64,000 nucleotides of DNA from Celoporthe dispersa. Lineage: Eukaryota > Ascomycota > Sordariomycetes > Diaporthales > Cryphonectriaceae. The stretch covers positions 3,162,001 through 3,226,000 of the forward strand of contig WAID01000004.1 in the NCBI GenBank assembly GCA_016584495.1, read 5' to 3'. The notes under the pieces were generated by a model. It saw only the letters and a list, made by a program, of their open reading frames with translations, ran no database searches and had not been told where the DNA came from. Numbering within the stretch: position 1 is the first letter of the stretch; every line of letters begins with the position of its first letter. The position numbers and the translations under genes were made by a program. This document shows positions 1 to 11,310 of this stretch, in pieces.

Positions 1-62
1 TGACAGGCCTCCCCGAGAACGAGCCTCGCGTGATCTATACTAAACATGTCTATGCGCAACAG

Positions 63-1232
63 GACCGGGACACGATCCCAAACACCTTTCCTGCCGATTC
101 TGGCACCACGACAGCGGACTGGGTCAGCTTCTTCCTCTTCTGGCTGCTCTCCCTCCCCGCGATCTGGTTCCCCGTCCACAAGATCCGTCATCTGTTCACC
201 GTCAAGGCCTACTTTGTGCCCTGCGCCGCCATCGCCTTCCTGGTCTGGGCTGTCGTGCGCGCCGGCGGCATAGGCCCCGTCATCAGCCAGCCCTCGACGC
301 TCTCGGGCTCGGCTCTGGGATGGGAGTTCGTCAAGGGCATCATGTCCTCCATCGCAAACTTCGCGACCCTGATCGTCAACGACCCCGACTTCTCCCGTTT
401 CGCGAGAAAGCCCGAGGACGCGCTCTGGTCCCAGCTCCTTACCATCCCTATCGGCTTCGCCGTGACCTCGTTCATCGGCATCATCGTGTCCTCGAGCTCT
501 GCCGTCATCTATGGTGGTGAGCCCGTCTGGGACCCCACCGAGCTCCTGGAGAGGTTCCTCGACGACGGCGGCTCCGCGCAGCGCTTCGGGGTCTTCATCA
601 TCGCCTTCGCCTTTGCCCTGGCCCAGCTAGGTACCAACATCGCCGCCAACTCGGTCTCCGCCGGAACGGACATGACCGCGCTGTTCCCCCGGTACCTCAA
701 CATCAGGCGTGGCGGATACATCTGTGCCGCCGTCGGCCTGGCCATGTGCCCCTACACCCTCCTCACCTCTTCCAACCAGTTCACGACATACCTGTCTGCG
801 TACTCCGTCTTCCTCTCCTCCATCGCCGGCGTCATGATCTCGGACTACTACTTCGTGCGCAAGGGCTATTACGAGGTCAAGGAGCTCTACGACGCACGCA
901 GCTCCGGACCCTACTACTACTCCTTCGGCGTTCACTGGAGGGCCTATGTCGCCTACGTTGCCGGCATTCTGATCAACGTCGTCGGGTTTGCGGGCGCTAT
1001 CGGGCGCAGCGTGCCGGCGGGGGCGACATACATCTACGATCTGAACTTCTTCTGCGGGTTCATCGTGTCCTCGGGGATATACTGGGCCTTGTGTAAGATC
1101 TTTCCCATCCCGGCATGCAGCGACCAGTGGATGGAAGTTGGCGATGCGATTGATGATGTGCGGCTGGCGTATGAGGCGAGCGAGGGCGAGGACGGAGCGG
1201 ATAAAGGTGCTGTTGATTCGAAGCTGGTTTGA
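63..1232 (+). CDS. NCS1-family nucleobase/allantoin permease, 3' part (5' end outside window)
   Basis: About 390 C-terminal residues of a multi-pass plasma-membrane transporter of the nucleobase:cation symporter-1 family (Fur4/Dal4 type), which imports uracil, uridine, allantoin or a related compound with protons. The hydrophobic helices, the NDPDFSRFA segment, the NIAANSVSAGTDM segment and the ISDYYFVRKG stretch near the last helices are typical of the fungal Fur4 group. The open frame extends left to position 30, but a branch-like CTAAAC near 40 and an AG at 61-62 suggest that the last exon starts at 63, with the rest of the gene beyond the window edge. The stop is TGA at 1230-1232, after a short acidic cytoplasmic tail. 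Substrate cannot be assigned from sequence alone. Family call is sure; exact exon start is moderately sure. Confidence 0.88.
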   Translation, partial: DRDTIPNTFPADSGTTTADWVSFFLFWLLSLPAIWFPVHKIRHLFTVKAYFVPCAAIAFLVWAVVRAGGIGPVISQPSTLSGSALGWEFVKGIMSSIANFATLIVNDPDFSRFARKPEDALWSQLLTIPIGFAVTSFIGIIVSSSSAVIYGGEPVWDPTELLERFLDDGGSAQRFGVFIIAFAFALAQLGTNIAANSVSAGTDMTALFPRYLNIRRGGYICAAVGLAMCPYTLLTSSNQFTTYLSAYSVFLSSIAGVMISDYYFVRKGYYEVKELYDARSSGPYYYSFGVHWRAYVAYVAGILINVVGFAGAIGRSVPAGATYIYDLNFFCGFIVSSGIYWALCKIFPIPACSDQWMEVGDAIDDVRLAYEASEGEDGADKGAVDSKLV

Positions 1233-2393
1233 GGGCGTGTGTGCTTCCACGAGAGAGCGGGGCTTTCGAGTCCTGGCGTGAGATATAGAAAGGAGTACAT
1301 GCCAATTCACATGATTATCTATGGTCTATACTTACTCTTCCATGTGCCGGTGCGAACCGTGCCTCACAGAGCTACATCGCCCTGTCGACGTAGTCCTCAA
1401 GAGGTTAGGCACTGTGATGAGGTCGCTGTGATGAGACATGCAATGACAACAAGAATAGACCTCATATTGACCTGGTATGAAACGTTGCGTGCAGTGACAG
1501 GAAGTTGAGGCAGGTTCTTGGGGATATCTGTGTTGAGGTTGTCTGCTTAGCATCTTTTTCTACTTACTCGGACTGTCGATTAGAAATTCTAGGGATCGCT
1601 AAGGCATCTGGGTCTTATTTAGCATTATATCCTAGATATTCAGAATGACTCATCCATGAAGGATTGTCGGTCATGCCGGGGCCTGCGGAGCTCATCATAG
1701 TGAAACGGTTTGCTCACACCTCAAGTATCTCTTCGAGATGCATAATGTTCGTCACAAATTTGTGCCAGGAATCATGATGCTTGACATCGCCAGCAGTGTT
1801 ATGAAGGAAATGAAGACATGTCTCGACAGCAAGCCAGACTCCAGCTAGAGGAGACTGCGTCTCAGTGGGCTCTAACTGTCGAAGCGAAGGGGTATTAACT
1901 GGTCATACGGCAATAAATCATGAGCTGAGATCTGTGAGCTAAAGAGGAGGGTCATCTTGACGCAAAGGCGCATTGACTACGAAGCCCCCGTATCAGGAAC
2001 AACTTGGCGACACGACATCCGCTTCTAGAGCCCTGTTTTCGGTTCTGGAACACGTTCAAACACCAGGAACTGTAAGCGTCCAATTTGGAGTGCCTTGAGA
2101 GATATGGGCCTAAAATTGAGTTGCGGTCGAGGCGCCAATCAAGTCGACAGCATTCTCCCATCCCTCCTTTGTGTTTGTGATACTGTATTGTTGGATGGAA
2201 GGGGAAAGGGGGGAGGGAAGGGATAGGAAAAAAAGTGTATTGCCACATGTGAACTATAAATACCAAAAAAAAAAAGACATAGTCGAAATTGCCCATATAT
2301 ACAAGTTGTTTTACAAAGTTCCCCCTTTTACAAGATATCATCCAAGCATTACCGAAACAAAACCCCGATTTTCGCCTAAACGCCAAAGTAGTC
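1233..2393. other. Intergenic spacer, permease 3' flank / giant gene 3' flank
   Basis: Convergent spacer of about 1.2 kb. Only short unconvincing open frames are present. A-rich tracts near 2230 and 2262 may belong to the 3' UTR of the minus-strand gene. I see no RNA gene or repeat. Confidence 0.6.
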
Positions 2394-5300
2394 TTATGTT
2401 TCTTTACCATACAATGCATACGGCGGAGCTGACACGCCATCACACGAATACGCATATATGTTCGCGTCTGTCGAGCCTGGACTCATGAGTGTTATGCCGT
2501 TCGGCCCAGTGATTGTGAGCGAGAATTGGTAGCCATAGGTAGCCTGCGCGAACATCACGCGGAACGGAATGTACTGCCCGGCCGACGCGGTATAGGACAC
2601 AGTGAGGGTCTGCGTCACACCATAGTAGTAGCTGGCTTGTATGTCGTAGTTCGAACTGTTGAAGCCCGAGTACGCTAGCGAACCAAGCCACACGAAGATT
2701 CTGTCATCCGGTACCGATGTTGTCTCTGGGACGGTGATTGTGTAAGTGCCGCTCACGTTTGCGTAGATGTAGCCTCGGTAGTTTATAGCAAAGTTAACGC
2801 AAGACTCGGTATTTCCATAGACAGTGCCAGTTCCCGAAGTACCAGAACCACAAGCTGATGCGGTGAGGGTCAGTGGTGTAGTCACTGTTCCGTTAACCGG
2901 TGGCGTGATGGTCTTGAAATACTCCGGCAGGAAGCCAGATGCAGCCCTGGTGGTGTATGGGCTAGAATAGTAAGCCCATTGCACTCCAGTATTGTTGCAG
3001 GTCGTGGTGCTCGACGAGAAAGAGCTCGTCGTTGTAGTGCGGGAAGTAATAGAAGCGATTGTCGATGTTTGTACGGAAGATGCGCTCCTGGAACTGCCAG
3101 ATGTCGAGGGGCTTGCGGATGACGTGAAAACATTGCTGCTCGGAGATGCAGAAGGCGAAGAAGAGGAGGTCGTGGTAGCAGATGAGACCGCGGCACTGCT
3201 TGAAGAGCTGAAAATAATGGTCGAAGATCGGCCGGACGTCGTAGAACCGCTGCTGCTAGATGTAGCGGAAGAAAGAATCTGGCTGGATGTGGATGAGACT
3301 GGGGCACTGCTGGAGGATGACAATAGCGAAGTCTGGGCTGGAGAGCTGGTGGCTGTCGAAGTACTTGTTGGTTGTGAGGTTTGACTTGATGTTGAGGGAG
3401 TGTTTTGAGACGAGGAGGCCGGAGATGAGGTGCTTGAGCTGATTTGTCTCGACGTACTGCTCGCACTGCTCACGGGCGAAACCGTAGACGTCTGAGTGGA
3501 GGCACTCTGAGTAGACGAGATCGACTGGGCCGACGATACTGTACCAGAACTGGAGCTCACAACGGAAGAGCTCAAGCTTGTGACAGAGCTGCTTGAGGTT
3601 TGTTGAGTACTGACACTCTGGCTAGTACTAGCACTTGATGCAGGACTGCTACTTCTTTGTGCGCTGCTACTGCTTTGACTGCTGCTTGTGGTTTGCTGGC
3701 TGCTAGTTATTTGAGTACTGATCGTTGCTGAACTGCTAGAGCTTTGAGGACTGCTTGAGCTCTGAACACTGCTGCTACTGCTCTGTACACTGCTGCTGCT
3801 GCTCTGTACACTGCTGCTGCTGCTCTGGATATTGCTGCTGCTGCTCTGAGCACTGCTGCTACTGGGAATACTGCTGCTGCTTGGAATACTGCTGCTGCTC
3901 GGAAGACTGCTTGAGCTCTGGACACTGCTTATACTTGAAGCGCTGCTTGTGATTTGAGAGCTGCTGCTTGAGGAACTCCTGGTATGATGGTAGCTGCTAG
4001 TACTTGAAGCACTGCTGGTACTTGAGACACTGCTTGTGCTTTGGATAATGCTGCTGCTGCTGCTGGGGATGCTGCTTGTGCTCTGAACACTGCTGCTGCT
4101 TTGGACACTGCTGCTGCTCTGGACACTGCTTGTGCTCTGGACACTGCTGCTGCTGCTGGGAATGCTGCTTGTGCTCTGAACACTGCTGCTGCTCTGGACA
4201 CTGCTGCTGCTGCTGCTGGGAATGCTGCTTGTGCTCTGGACGCTGCTTGTGCTCTGGACACTGCTTGTGCTCTGGACACTGCTGCTGCTGCTGGGAATGC
4301 TGCTTGTGCTCTGGACGCTGCTTGTTCTCTGCACACTGCTGCTGGTGGTGGTGGAAATGCTGCTTGTGCTCTGGACACTGCTGCTGCTGCTGCTGGGAAT
4401 GCTGCTTGTGCTCTGGACACTGCTTGTGCTCAGGACACTGCTTGTGCTCTGGACACTGCTGCTGCTGCTGCTGCTCTGAGCACTGCTGCTGGTGGAAATG
4501 CTGCTTGTGCTTTGGACACTGCTGGTGCTCTGAACTCTGCTGGTGCTTTGGATACTGCTGCTGGTGCTCTGGATACTGCTGCTGGTGCTCTGAGCACTGC
4601 TGCTGGTGCTCTGGACACTGCTGCTGGTGCTCTGGACACTACTGCTGGTGCTCTGAGTATTGCTGCTGGTGGAAATGCTGCTTGTGCTTTGGACATTGCT
4701 GCTGGTGGAAATGCTGCTTGTGCTCTGAGAACTGCTTGTGCTGGGTATGCTGCTACTGCTCTGAGAAATGCTGCTGCTAGTGCTGGGTATGCTGCTTGTG
4801 CTTTGGATACTGCTGGTGCTTTGTGAGCTGCTGCTTGTAGTTTGAAAGCTGCTAGTACTTCTAGTATGATGGGAGTTGCTGGTACTTGAAGATGAGCTAA
4901 TACTTGGAGAGGTGCTGGAGCTCTGTGAGCTACTAGAGGTCTGAAAGCTGGTAGAACTCTGGGAGCTGCTAGGACTGCTAGAACTCTGAGAACTACTGGA
5001 AGTCTGAATACTGCTAGAAGATTGAGAGCTGCTGAAAGATTGAGTACTGCTTGAAGATTGAGTGTTGCTGGAAGACTGAGTACTGCTTGAAGTCTGAGCA
5101 CTGCTTGAAGTCTGGGAGCTGCTTGAAGTCTGAGCACTGCTTGAGGTCTGGGAGCTGCTTGAAGTCTGAGCACTGCTTGAAGTCCGAGTACTGCTTGAGG
5201 TCTGGGAGCTGCTTGAAGTCTGAGTACTGCTTGAAGTCTGGGAGTTGCTTGAAACCTGGGAGCTGCTTGAAGTCTGAGTACTGCTAGAAGTCTGGGAGCT

Positions 5301-8300
5301 GCTGGGAGATTGAGCACTGCTGGAAGACTGAGTACTGCTTGAAGTCTGAGCACTGCTTGATGTCTGGGAGCTGCTGGAAGTCTGGGAGCTGCTGGGAGAT
5401 TGAGCACTGCTGGAAGACTGAGTGTTGCTGGAAGACTGAGTGTTGCTGGAGGATTGAGTATTGCTGGAAATTTGAGAACTGCTAGAAGATTGGGAGCTGC
5501 TGCTTGAGGAACTCCTGGTACGATGGTAGCTGCTGGTACTTGAAGCACTGCTAGTACTTGGCGAGCTACTAGAGCTCTGGGAGCTGCTGGAAGTTTGAGG
5601 GTTGCTGCTCGTGGATGATGGATTGCTGCTTGTAGACAGAGGAGTGCTTGTGGACAGAGGAGTGCTTGTGGACAGAGGAGTGCTTGTGGACAGAGGAGTG
5701 CTCGTGGATGATGGATTGCTGCTTGTAGACAGAGGAGTGCTTATGGACAGAGGACTGCTCGTGGATGATGGGTTGCTGCTCGTGGACAGAGGAGTGCTCG
5801 TGGACAGAGGAGTACTCGTGGACAGAGGAGTACTCGTGGACAGAGGACTGCTCGTGGACAGAGGACTGCTCGTGGACAGAGGACTGCTCGTGGATGATGG
5901 ATTGCTGCTTGTAGACAGAGGAGTGCTCGTGGATGATGGATTGCTGCTTGCAGACAGAGGACTGCTCGTGGATGATGGATTGCTGCTTGTAGACAGAGGA
6001 CTGCTCGTGGACGACAGGTTGCTGCTTGTGGACTGAGGGCTCCTCGTAGATGAAGGGCTGTTGCTTGTAGGACTGCTTGTAGATTGAGGGTTGCTAGTGC
6101 TCTGGGAGTTGCTGTTTGAGGACTGCAGGCTACTCGTGGATTGAGCACTACTCGTGGACGAAGGATTGCTGCTTGTGTACTGAGAGCTGCCACTTGTTGA
6201 AGAACTCCTAGTATGATGATAGCTGCTGCTTGTCTGAAGGCTGCTGGTACTCTGAGGGTTGCTACTTGTGGACTGGGCGCTGCTTGAAGATAGTGGACTG
6301 CTTGTGGACTGAACGCTGCTGGTACTCTGGGGGTTGCTGCTGGAGGGCTGAGTACTGCTCGTGGATTGACCGCTACTCGAACTCGTGACTTGAGAGCCAC
6401 TAGTCGGCTGAGCGCTGCTTGAACTTGCAGGTTGAGAATTACTCGTAGACTGAGAATTGCTCGTGGGCTGAGCGCTGCTCGAACTCGTAGACCGAGCCGT
6501 ACTTGTGGGCTGAGCACTGCTCGAACTCGTTGGCTGAGTACTACTCGTGCTCGCAGATTGACCACTGCTTGAACTCGCAGGTTGCGCGCTGCTTGAGCTC
6601 GTAGGCTGCGCGCTGCTCGAGCTTGTAGGTTGAGCACTGCTCGAGCTCGAGAGCTGGGCGCTACTCGGGCTCGTAGATTGAGCACTACTCGTGGGCTGAG
6701 TGTTACTCGTACTTGAGGGCTGGGCACTGCTCTGGCTCGTGGGCTGGGCGCTGCTTGTGGACTGAACGCTGCTCTGGCTCGTGGGCTGGGCGCTGCTCGA
6801 GCTTGTAGGTTGAGCACTGCTCGAGCTCGAGAGCTGGGCGCTACTCGGGCTCGTAGATTGAGCACTACTCGTGGGCTGAGTGTTACTCGTACTTGAGGGC
6901 TGGGCACTGCTCGGGCTTGTGGGCTGAGCACTGCTTGTGGACTGAACGCTGCTCTGGCTCGTAGGCTGGGCGCTGCTCGAGCTTGTAGGTTGAGCACTGC
7001 TCGTGGGCTGAGTGTTACTCGTACTTGAGGGCTGGGCACTGCTCTGGCTCGTGGGCTGGGCGCTGCTCGAGCTCGTAGGCTGGGTGCTGCTTGAAGGTTG
7101 AGCGCTGCTCGAGGGCTGGGAGTTACTTGTACTCGTGGGCTGGACACTGCTTGTTGCCTGTGTATTGCTTGTCTGCTGCGCACTGCTTGTTGAAAATTGG
7201 CTGGCGGTAGTCCCGCTGGTGGCCTGGCTAGACTGGGAGCTCGAAGTGGACTGACTGCTTCTGTGATGGTAGCTGCTGGTGGATTGCTGGCTAGACTGGC
7301 TATTTGTCGTCTGAGCTGTGCTCTGACTGCTGGCTTGCGACTGGACGCTTGGTGACTGACTGCTCGAGGGTGAGGTGGCCGCCACCGAAGAGGCCGCCGA
7401 AGTAGCTGAGGCTTGTGTCGATTGGGTCTGAGAAGAGCTGAGAGCTGAGGTTGGCACAGACTGGCTTGCTGTGGCCTGGGTAGACGACGTTTGCGCACTG
7501 GAGACCACGCTCGAAGGGCTTTGGCTGCTCGTGGCCGCAGGGCTGCTCGTGTATCGACTGCTGGAACCTTGAGCTGGAGATGTTGTCCCGCTGGAAAGTG
7601 CACTGCTCGAGAGGGACTGAGCGGTGGTAGCCTGGCTTTGTGAGGCTTGGCTGGAAGGGGACGATGATTGTGCTGCGCTGCTGGGAGCCGATGAGAGCTG
7701 GGTATTGCTCGCGCTCGAGGACGTCGCACTGGGCTGAGCCTGTGATGTTGCGCCGCTCGATGAAGGTTGTGATACGATACTGGTAGAAGTGGCACTGCTG
7801 GGCTGGGAGTTCGATGCCACGCTGCTTGAGATCGGGCTGCTGCTGGCCGCAGCACTGGTGACAGCGGCGCTCGTAGCCTGGCTGCTGCTGGTGACTGCGG
7901 CACTGGTGACAGGTGCACTTGTGGCTGTGGTGCCGGAGGCCTGGCTGCTGCTTGCAGCGCTGGGGGATGATTGAACCGAAGTAGCTGCGGCAGATGAACT
8001 CTGAGCTGCACTGCTCGCAACACTGGGTGACGATTGAACCGAAGTAGCTGCGGCAGATGAACTCTGAGCTGCACTGCTCGCAACACTCCGTGACGATTGA
8101 ACCGAACTAGCTGCAGTAGGAGAACTCTGAGCTGCACTGCTCGCAGTACTGGGCGATGATTGACCCGAACTCGCAGCAGTAGGAGAACTCTGAGCTGCAC
8201 TGCTCGCAGTACTGGGCGATGATTGACCCGAACTCGCAGCGGCAGATGAACTCTGAGCTGCACTGCTCGACGACGCAGCTGCTGCCTGTGAGCTCGACGC

Positions 8301-11300
8301 GGATGTTGCCGCTACGTTGGAACTGCTGCTCGAAAGGCTCGCCACAGTGCTGGAGATTTGTGCCAGCGGAGCATTAGAGGCACTCGTCGCTGATGCTGAT
8401 TGGCTCTGCGAGGAGGCTTGAGCCGAGCTGGTTTGCGCCGAACTGACCTGAGCCGAGCTGGCCTGGTTGCTGGTGGGCTGAGCGCTGGCAGAGGACGTGG
8501 CCGCCACATTGGATGATGATGGATTGCTGGCTGCAGGAGAAGATGCCGCAGAGGAGACAGCCGCGCTAGATGATACTCCACTGGAAGCAACCGCACCAGA
8601 AGAGGATGATCCAGAAGCAACCTGACTGGAGGTTGACCCACGAGAGCTGACGGCACTGGCGGCTGGGCTCGTATTGCTGGAAAGGGCCTGAGTCGCGCTG
8701 GATGTGGCTCCTGTGGTGGATTGCTGCTGCTGGCTGGAAGCGGCGATTGTACTTCCCTGCGTTGCTGTCGATGCGGCAGCCGAGCTTGACAATGCCGCCG
8801 CGGAGGTCGCAGACGAGGCTGCCTGTGTCGGCGCAGAGGAAGCCGACACTGTCGAGCTCGATCCGGATGCAGCTGGACTCGACGATGCCACCTGAGCGGT
8901 GGAAGCACTGGATGATGACGCGATTTGAGGTTGTACTGACTGAGCTGCACTCTGTGTAGATGCCTGAGAAGAAGTAGCTGGGCTTGAGGATGCCGCCGCC
9001 TGGGCGGTGGAACCGCTGGATGAAGCAACTTGAGACTGCGTCGATTGAGCTGATTTAGCCACACTCTGTGTAGATGCCTGAGAAGACGAGGCTGGATTCG
9101 AGGATGCCACTTGAGCAGTGGAGCCACTGGATGACGCAGCTGGCGATTGCACTGATTGAGCTGCGCTCTGTGTGGATGCCTGAGACGACGATGCTGCGCT
9201 CGCAGATGCGACCTGGCTTGGCGAGACGCTGGACGACGCGGCTGGCGATGTGGCCGATTGAGTAGCACTTTGCGCTGAGGCTGATTGTGAAGCTGCGACA
9301 GAACTCGAAGACACACCCTGGTTTGTTGTCCCTTGGGCGCTGGTCGATGATGCCGCCTGCCTAGAAGAAGCCTGCGCCTGAGAGCTGGTCCCCACCTGGG
9401 AACTGGAAGCTTGCCTGGACGCGGACGCGGTCGTAGTGCCAGCTTGCGAGCTCGCTGCCTGGGAAGCAACACTGGAGGCAGCGCCGCTGCTAGACTGCGG
9501 TGCATTCGATGACGACCTAGCAGAAGATGCTGGTTGCTGTGTGGTCGGCCCAGAAGATGTTACGGACTGTACTGCCGTGGACTGCGCAGTCGCCGATCCC
9601 GACACCGAGGAAGAAGGTTTTGTTGTACCCTGAGATGTAGCAGAGGTGGGCGACTGCACAGTTGCTGATGCTGCCTGAGCACTCGTTGCGCTGGTTTGGG
9701 CCGCAGCACTAGGGCCTGTGTTCGCCTGCGAGCTTTGTGCACTCGCCGCCGAAGTTGCAGGCGAGGCCGCCGCACTGGTCGCTTGCGCAGTCGTTCCTGA
9801 GCCACTGACTGTTGTCGGCTGAGCCTGAGAAGCACTCGGTTGCGTTGTAGCGGACGCCTGCGTCGTCCCAGCGGCTGTATTTGACACAGAAGCGGGACTC
9901 GAAGCTGGCGAGGCCGTTGCTGCTGGCGTGGACGTGGCCGACCCAGAGAGCGACTGTTGCGAGTTCGTACCAGAGCTGCTAGACTCGGCTGCTGCCGAAG
10001 TTGGCTGGGTCTCAGCTGAAGGCTGAGAGCTGCTCTCGGACGGTGCGGGAGTGGAGCTCTGCGAAGATGATTGCGATGTCTCGAGGCTGCTCTCCTGTGT
10101 CTGAGAAGTCTGAGAAGTCTCAGGGGATGGTAGAGACATGGATATCGTGGAGATGGATGAGGTGGTTGAGAAGGAGGAAGAAGAGGAAGAAGCGTTGCGC
10201 CCGCGAATGTTCATGCCTACAAATACGTTGTATTGCATGCCCGTGTCTTGTCTCTTCTTCAGATCCCTCTTGGTCGACGATACCACTTTGGCCTGCAGGT
10301 TCGTGAACGCATAGATCGTGATGTTGAATGTGATCGGGCCAGTCATAGGAACCGTGCCCGAGTATGATCGCGTGATCGTGTCAAGCGTAAGCCAGTCAAC
10401 ACTTGGGGTGGTGGCCATAGAGAGGACGGAGTCCTCGCTCGTCCATAACAGTGGTGCGAGGTTAACCGACACGAAGTCCTCCTTGTAAAAGTACAGCGTC
10501 TCGTTGGCACCGTAGACCTCGAGGAGGAAATTGACGGTGGTCTCCTCTCCCGTCGCTGCAGACACAAGAGTGATGTTGGCGTTGGCGGAAGGCTCCGAGA
10601 AATCATCTGGCAGCGTGCCGAAGAGTGCTGGGGACGTGCCGCCATTGAGAGTGATCCAGTCAGCCGAACGATCTATGGAGATGGCATCTGAGTTGTCGTC
10701 TGCGACTTCCAGGTAGTCCGCGAGGGCGATGTCGAAAGGCTTCCCGGGAGTGACTGGCGCGACGATGGAGATCATCATGGGTCCAGCGCTTGAAGTAGCG
10801 CCCTCTGCTGAGCTGCTCGGGGCGACAGTGCCTTGTTGAGGTGCGGATGGAGCAGGCAATGCTGGTCCATTCGAAGGTTCCGCTGTCACCGGCACCGACA
10901 ACGTTTGCGGTGCTGGGGACGAGGCATTCACGTACCGCCCGCTGGTGCTGAAGGGCTGTCGAGTGGGCTCTTCTGCACCTAACGACGCAGTCGTAGGTTG
11001 TGCTCCCTCAGGAGACCTGCCACCGTGATCAGAATCTTGTCAGTAATAAAACTTGTGGAGATGAGGCAGCTTACCCGCTTTCAGAGTACGGACCTGCGCC
11101 GATGGTCGTCAGGTACATTGAGGTGTACGTGTAGCAGACATTAGGCTGCTCCCAGAGGTCCCTCATCAAGTATTTCGGAGAGAATATACGGTAGAAACCA
11201 TCTTGCTGGTCCTTGGCGGGCTTCAAGTCGGCCTCTCCATCGCTCACCTGCCGCTGCACGCCCGCGGCAGTGAAGAACGACACGAGGATGAGAAGAGCCT

Positions 11301-11310
11301 TCAAGGCCAT
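2394..11310 (-). CDS. Giant Ser-rich cell-surface protein with cadherin-like N-terminus and C-terminal GLEYA/PA14-like domain
   Basis: Two exons, 11310-11075 and 11016-2394. The 58-nt intron has donor GTAAGC, a TACTGAC branch and acceptor GGCAG; joining restores one frame of 2,952 residues. Order: hydrophobic signal peptide (about 1-18); a short Cys-containing segment; two weakly similar beta-rich segments (about 158-247 and 252-318) with DWITL/DWLTL motifs resembling the Axl2-type dystroglycan cadherin-like fold; dibasic KR and KKR sites (about 328-334); a Ser/Thr/Gln/Pro stalk of roughly 2,400 residues; and a 201-residue C-terminal domain starting CNNTGVQWAYYSSP, typical of GLEYA/PA14-like fungal adhesin domains. 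No C-terminal hydrophobic tail or GPI signal follows. Expected role: secreted, heavily O-mannosylated wall or adhesion protein. The domain calls are from motif memory; the cadherin-like part is the less certain. The stalk's low complexity makes assembly length uncertain. Confidence 0.85.
5595..6040 (-). repeat. 18-bp tandem array encoding PLSTS(S/T) hexapeptides
   Basis: Repeated GACAGAGGAGTGCTCGTG-like 18-mers interleaved with a GATGATGGATTGCTGCTT variant (NPSSTSS). Reading on the minus strand gives runs of STPLST and SSNPSSTS. Confidence 0.85.
6601..7080 (-). repeat. 180-bp tandem duplication plus shortened third copy inside stalk
   Basis: Blocks 6601-6780 and 6781-6960 match almost base for base; the 60 bases at 6661 and at 6841 are identical. 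A third copy from 6961 lacks an internal piece of roughly 50 bases and then rejoins the pattern. The period is 60 codons, so copy-number change keeps frame. Confidence 0.9.
7960..8270 (-). repeat. 63-bp tandem repeat in stalk (21-residue unit)
   Basis: Four to five copies of a 63-bp unit containing CTCTGAGCTGCACTGCTCGC. It encodes a 21-residue Ala/Ser/Gln unit ending near SSAAQSS. Copies differ by a few bases, and adjacent copies are the most alike. Confidence 0.85.

Larger units (their letters stand above)
3000..10193 (-). repeat. Ser-rich stalk-coding low-complexity region
   Basis: About 7.2 kb of coding sequence built from degenerate 18-bp units (hexapeptides such as QSTSSS, PLSTSS, QTSSSS) and longer units. 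Unit type changes along the protein: Ala/Ser-rich near the N-terminal side, QPTSS in the middle, PLSTS and QTSSS further on, and IQSTSS/VQSSSS towards the C-terminal domain. This arrangement indicates several separate local amplifications. Confidence 0.9.

Noticed and set aside
4041..4826. 261-codon plus-strand Ala-rich frame, and a parallel Cys-rich frame at 4076-4780
   Set aside because: Antisense readings of CTG-rich repeats; no independent evidence.
5741..8263. 840-codon minus-strand frame, Arg/Ala/Leu/Pro-rich
   Set aside because: Lies in another frame of the Ser-rich stalk; its composition follows from the repeats, and it has no start context or family motif.
8312..9505. 397-codon minus-strand frame rich in Arg, Leu and Pro
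   Set aside because: Shadow of the Ser/Ala-rich stalk on the same strand.
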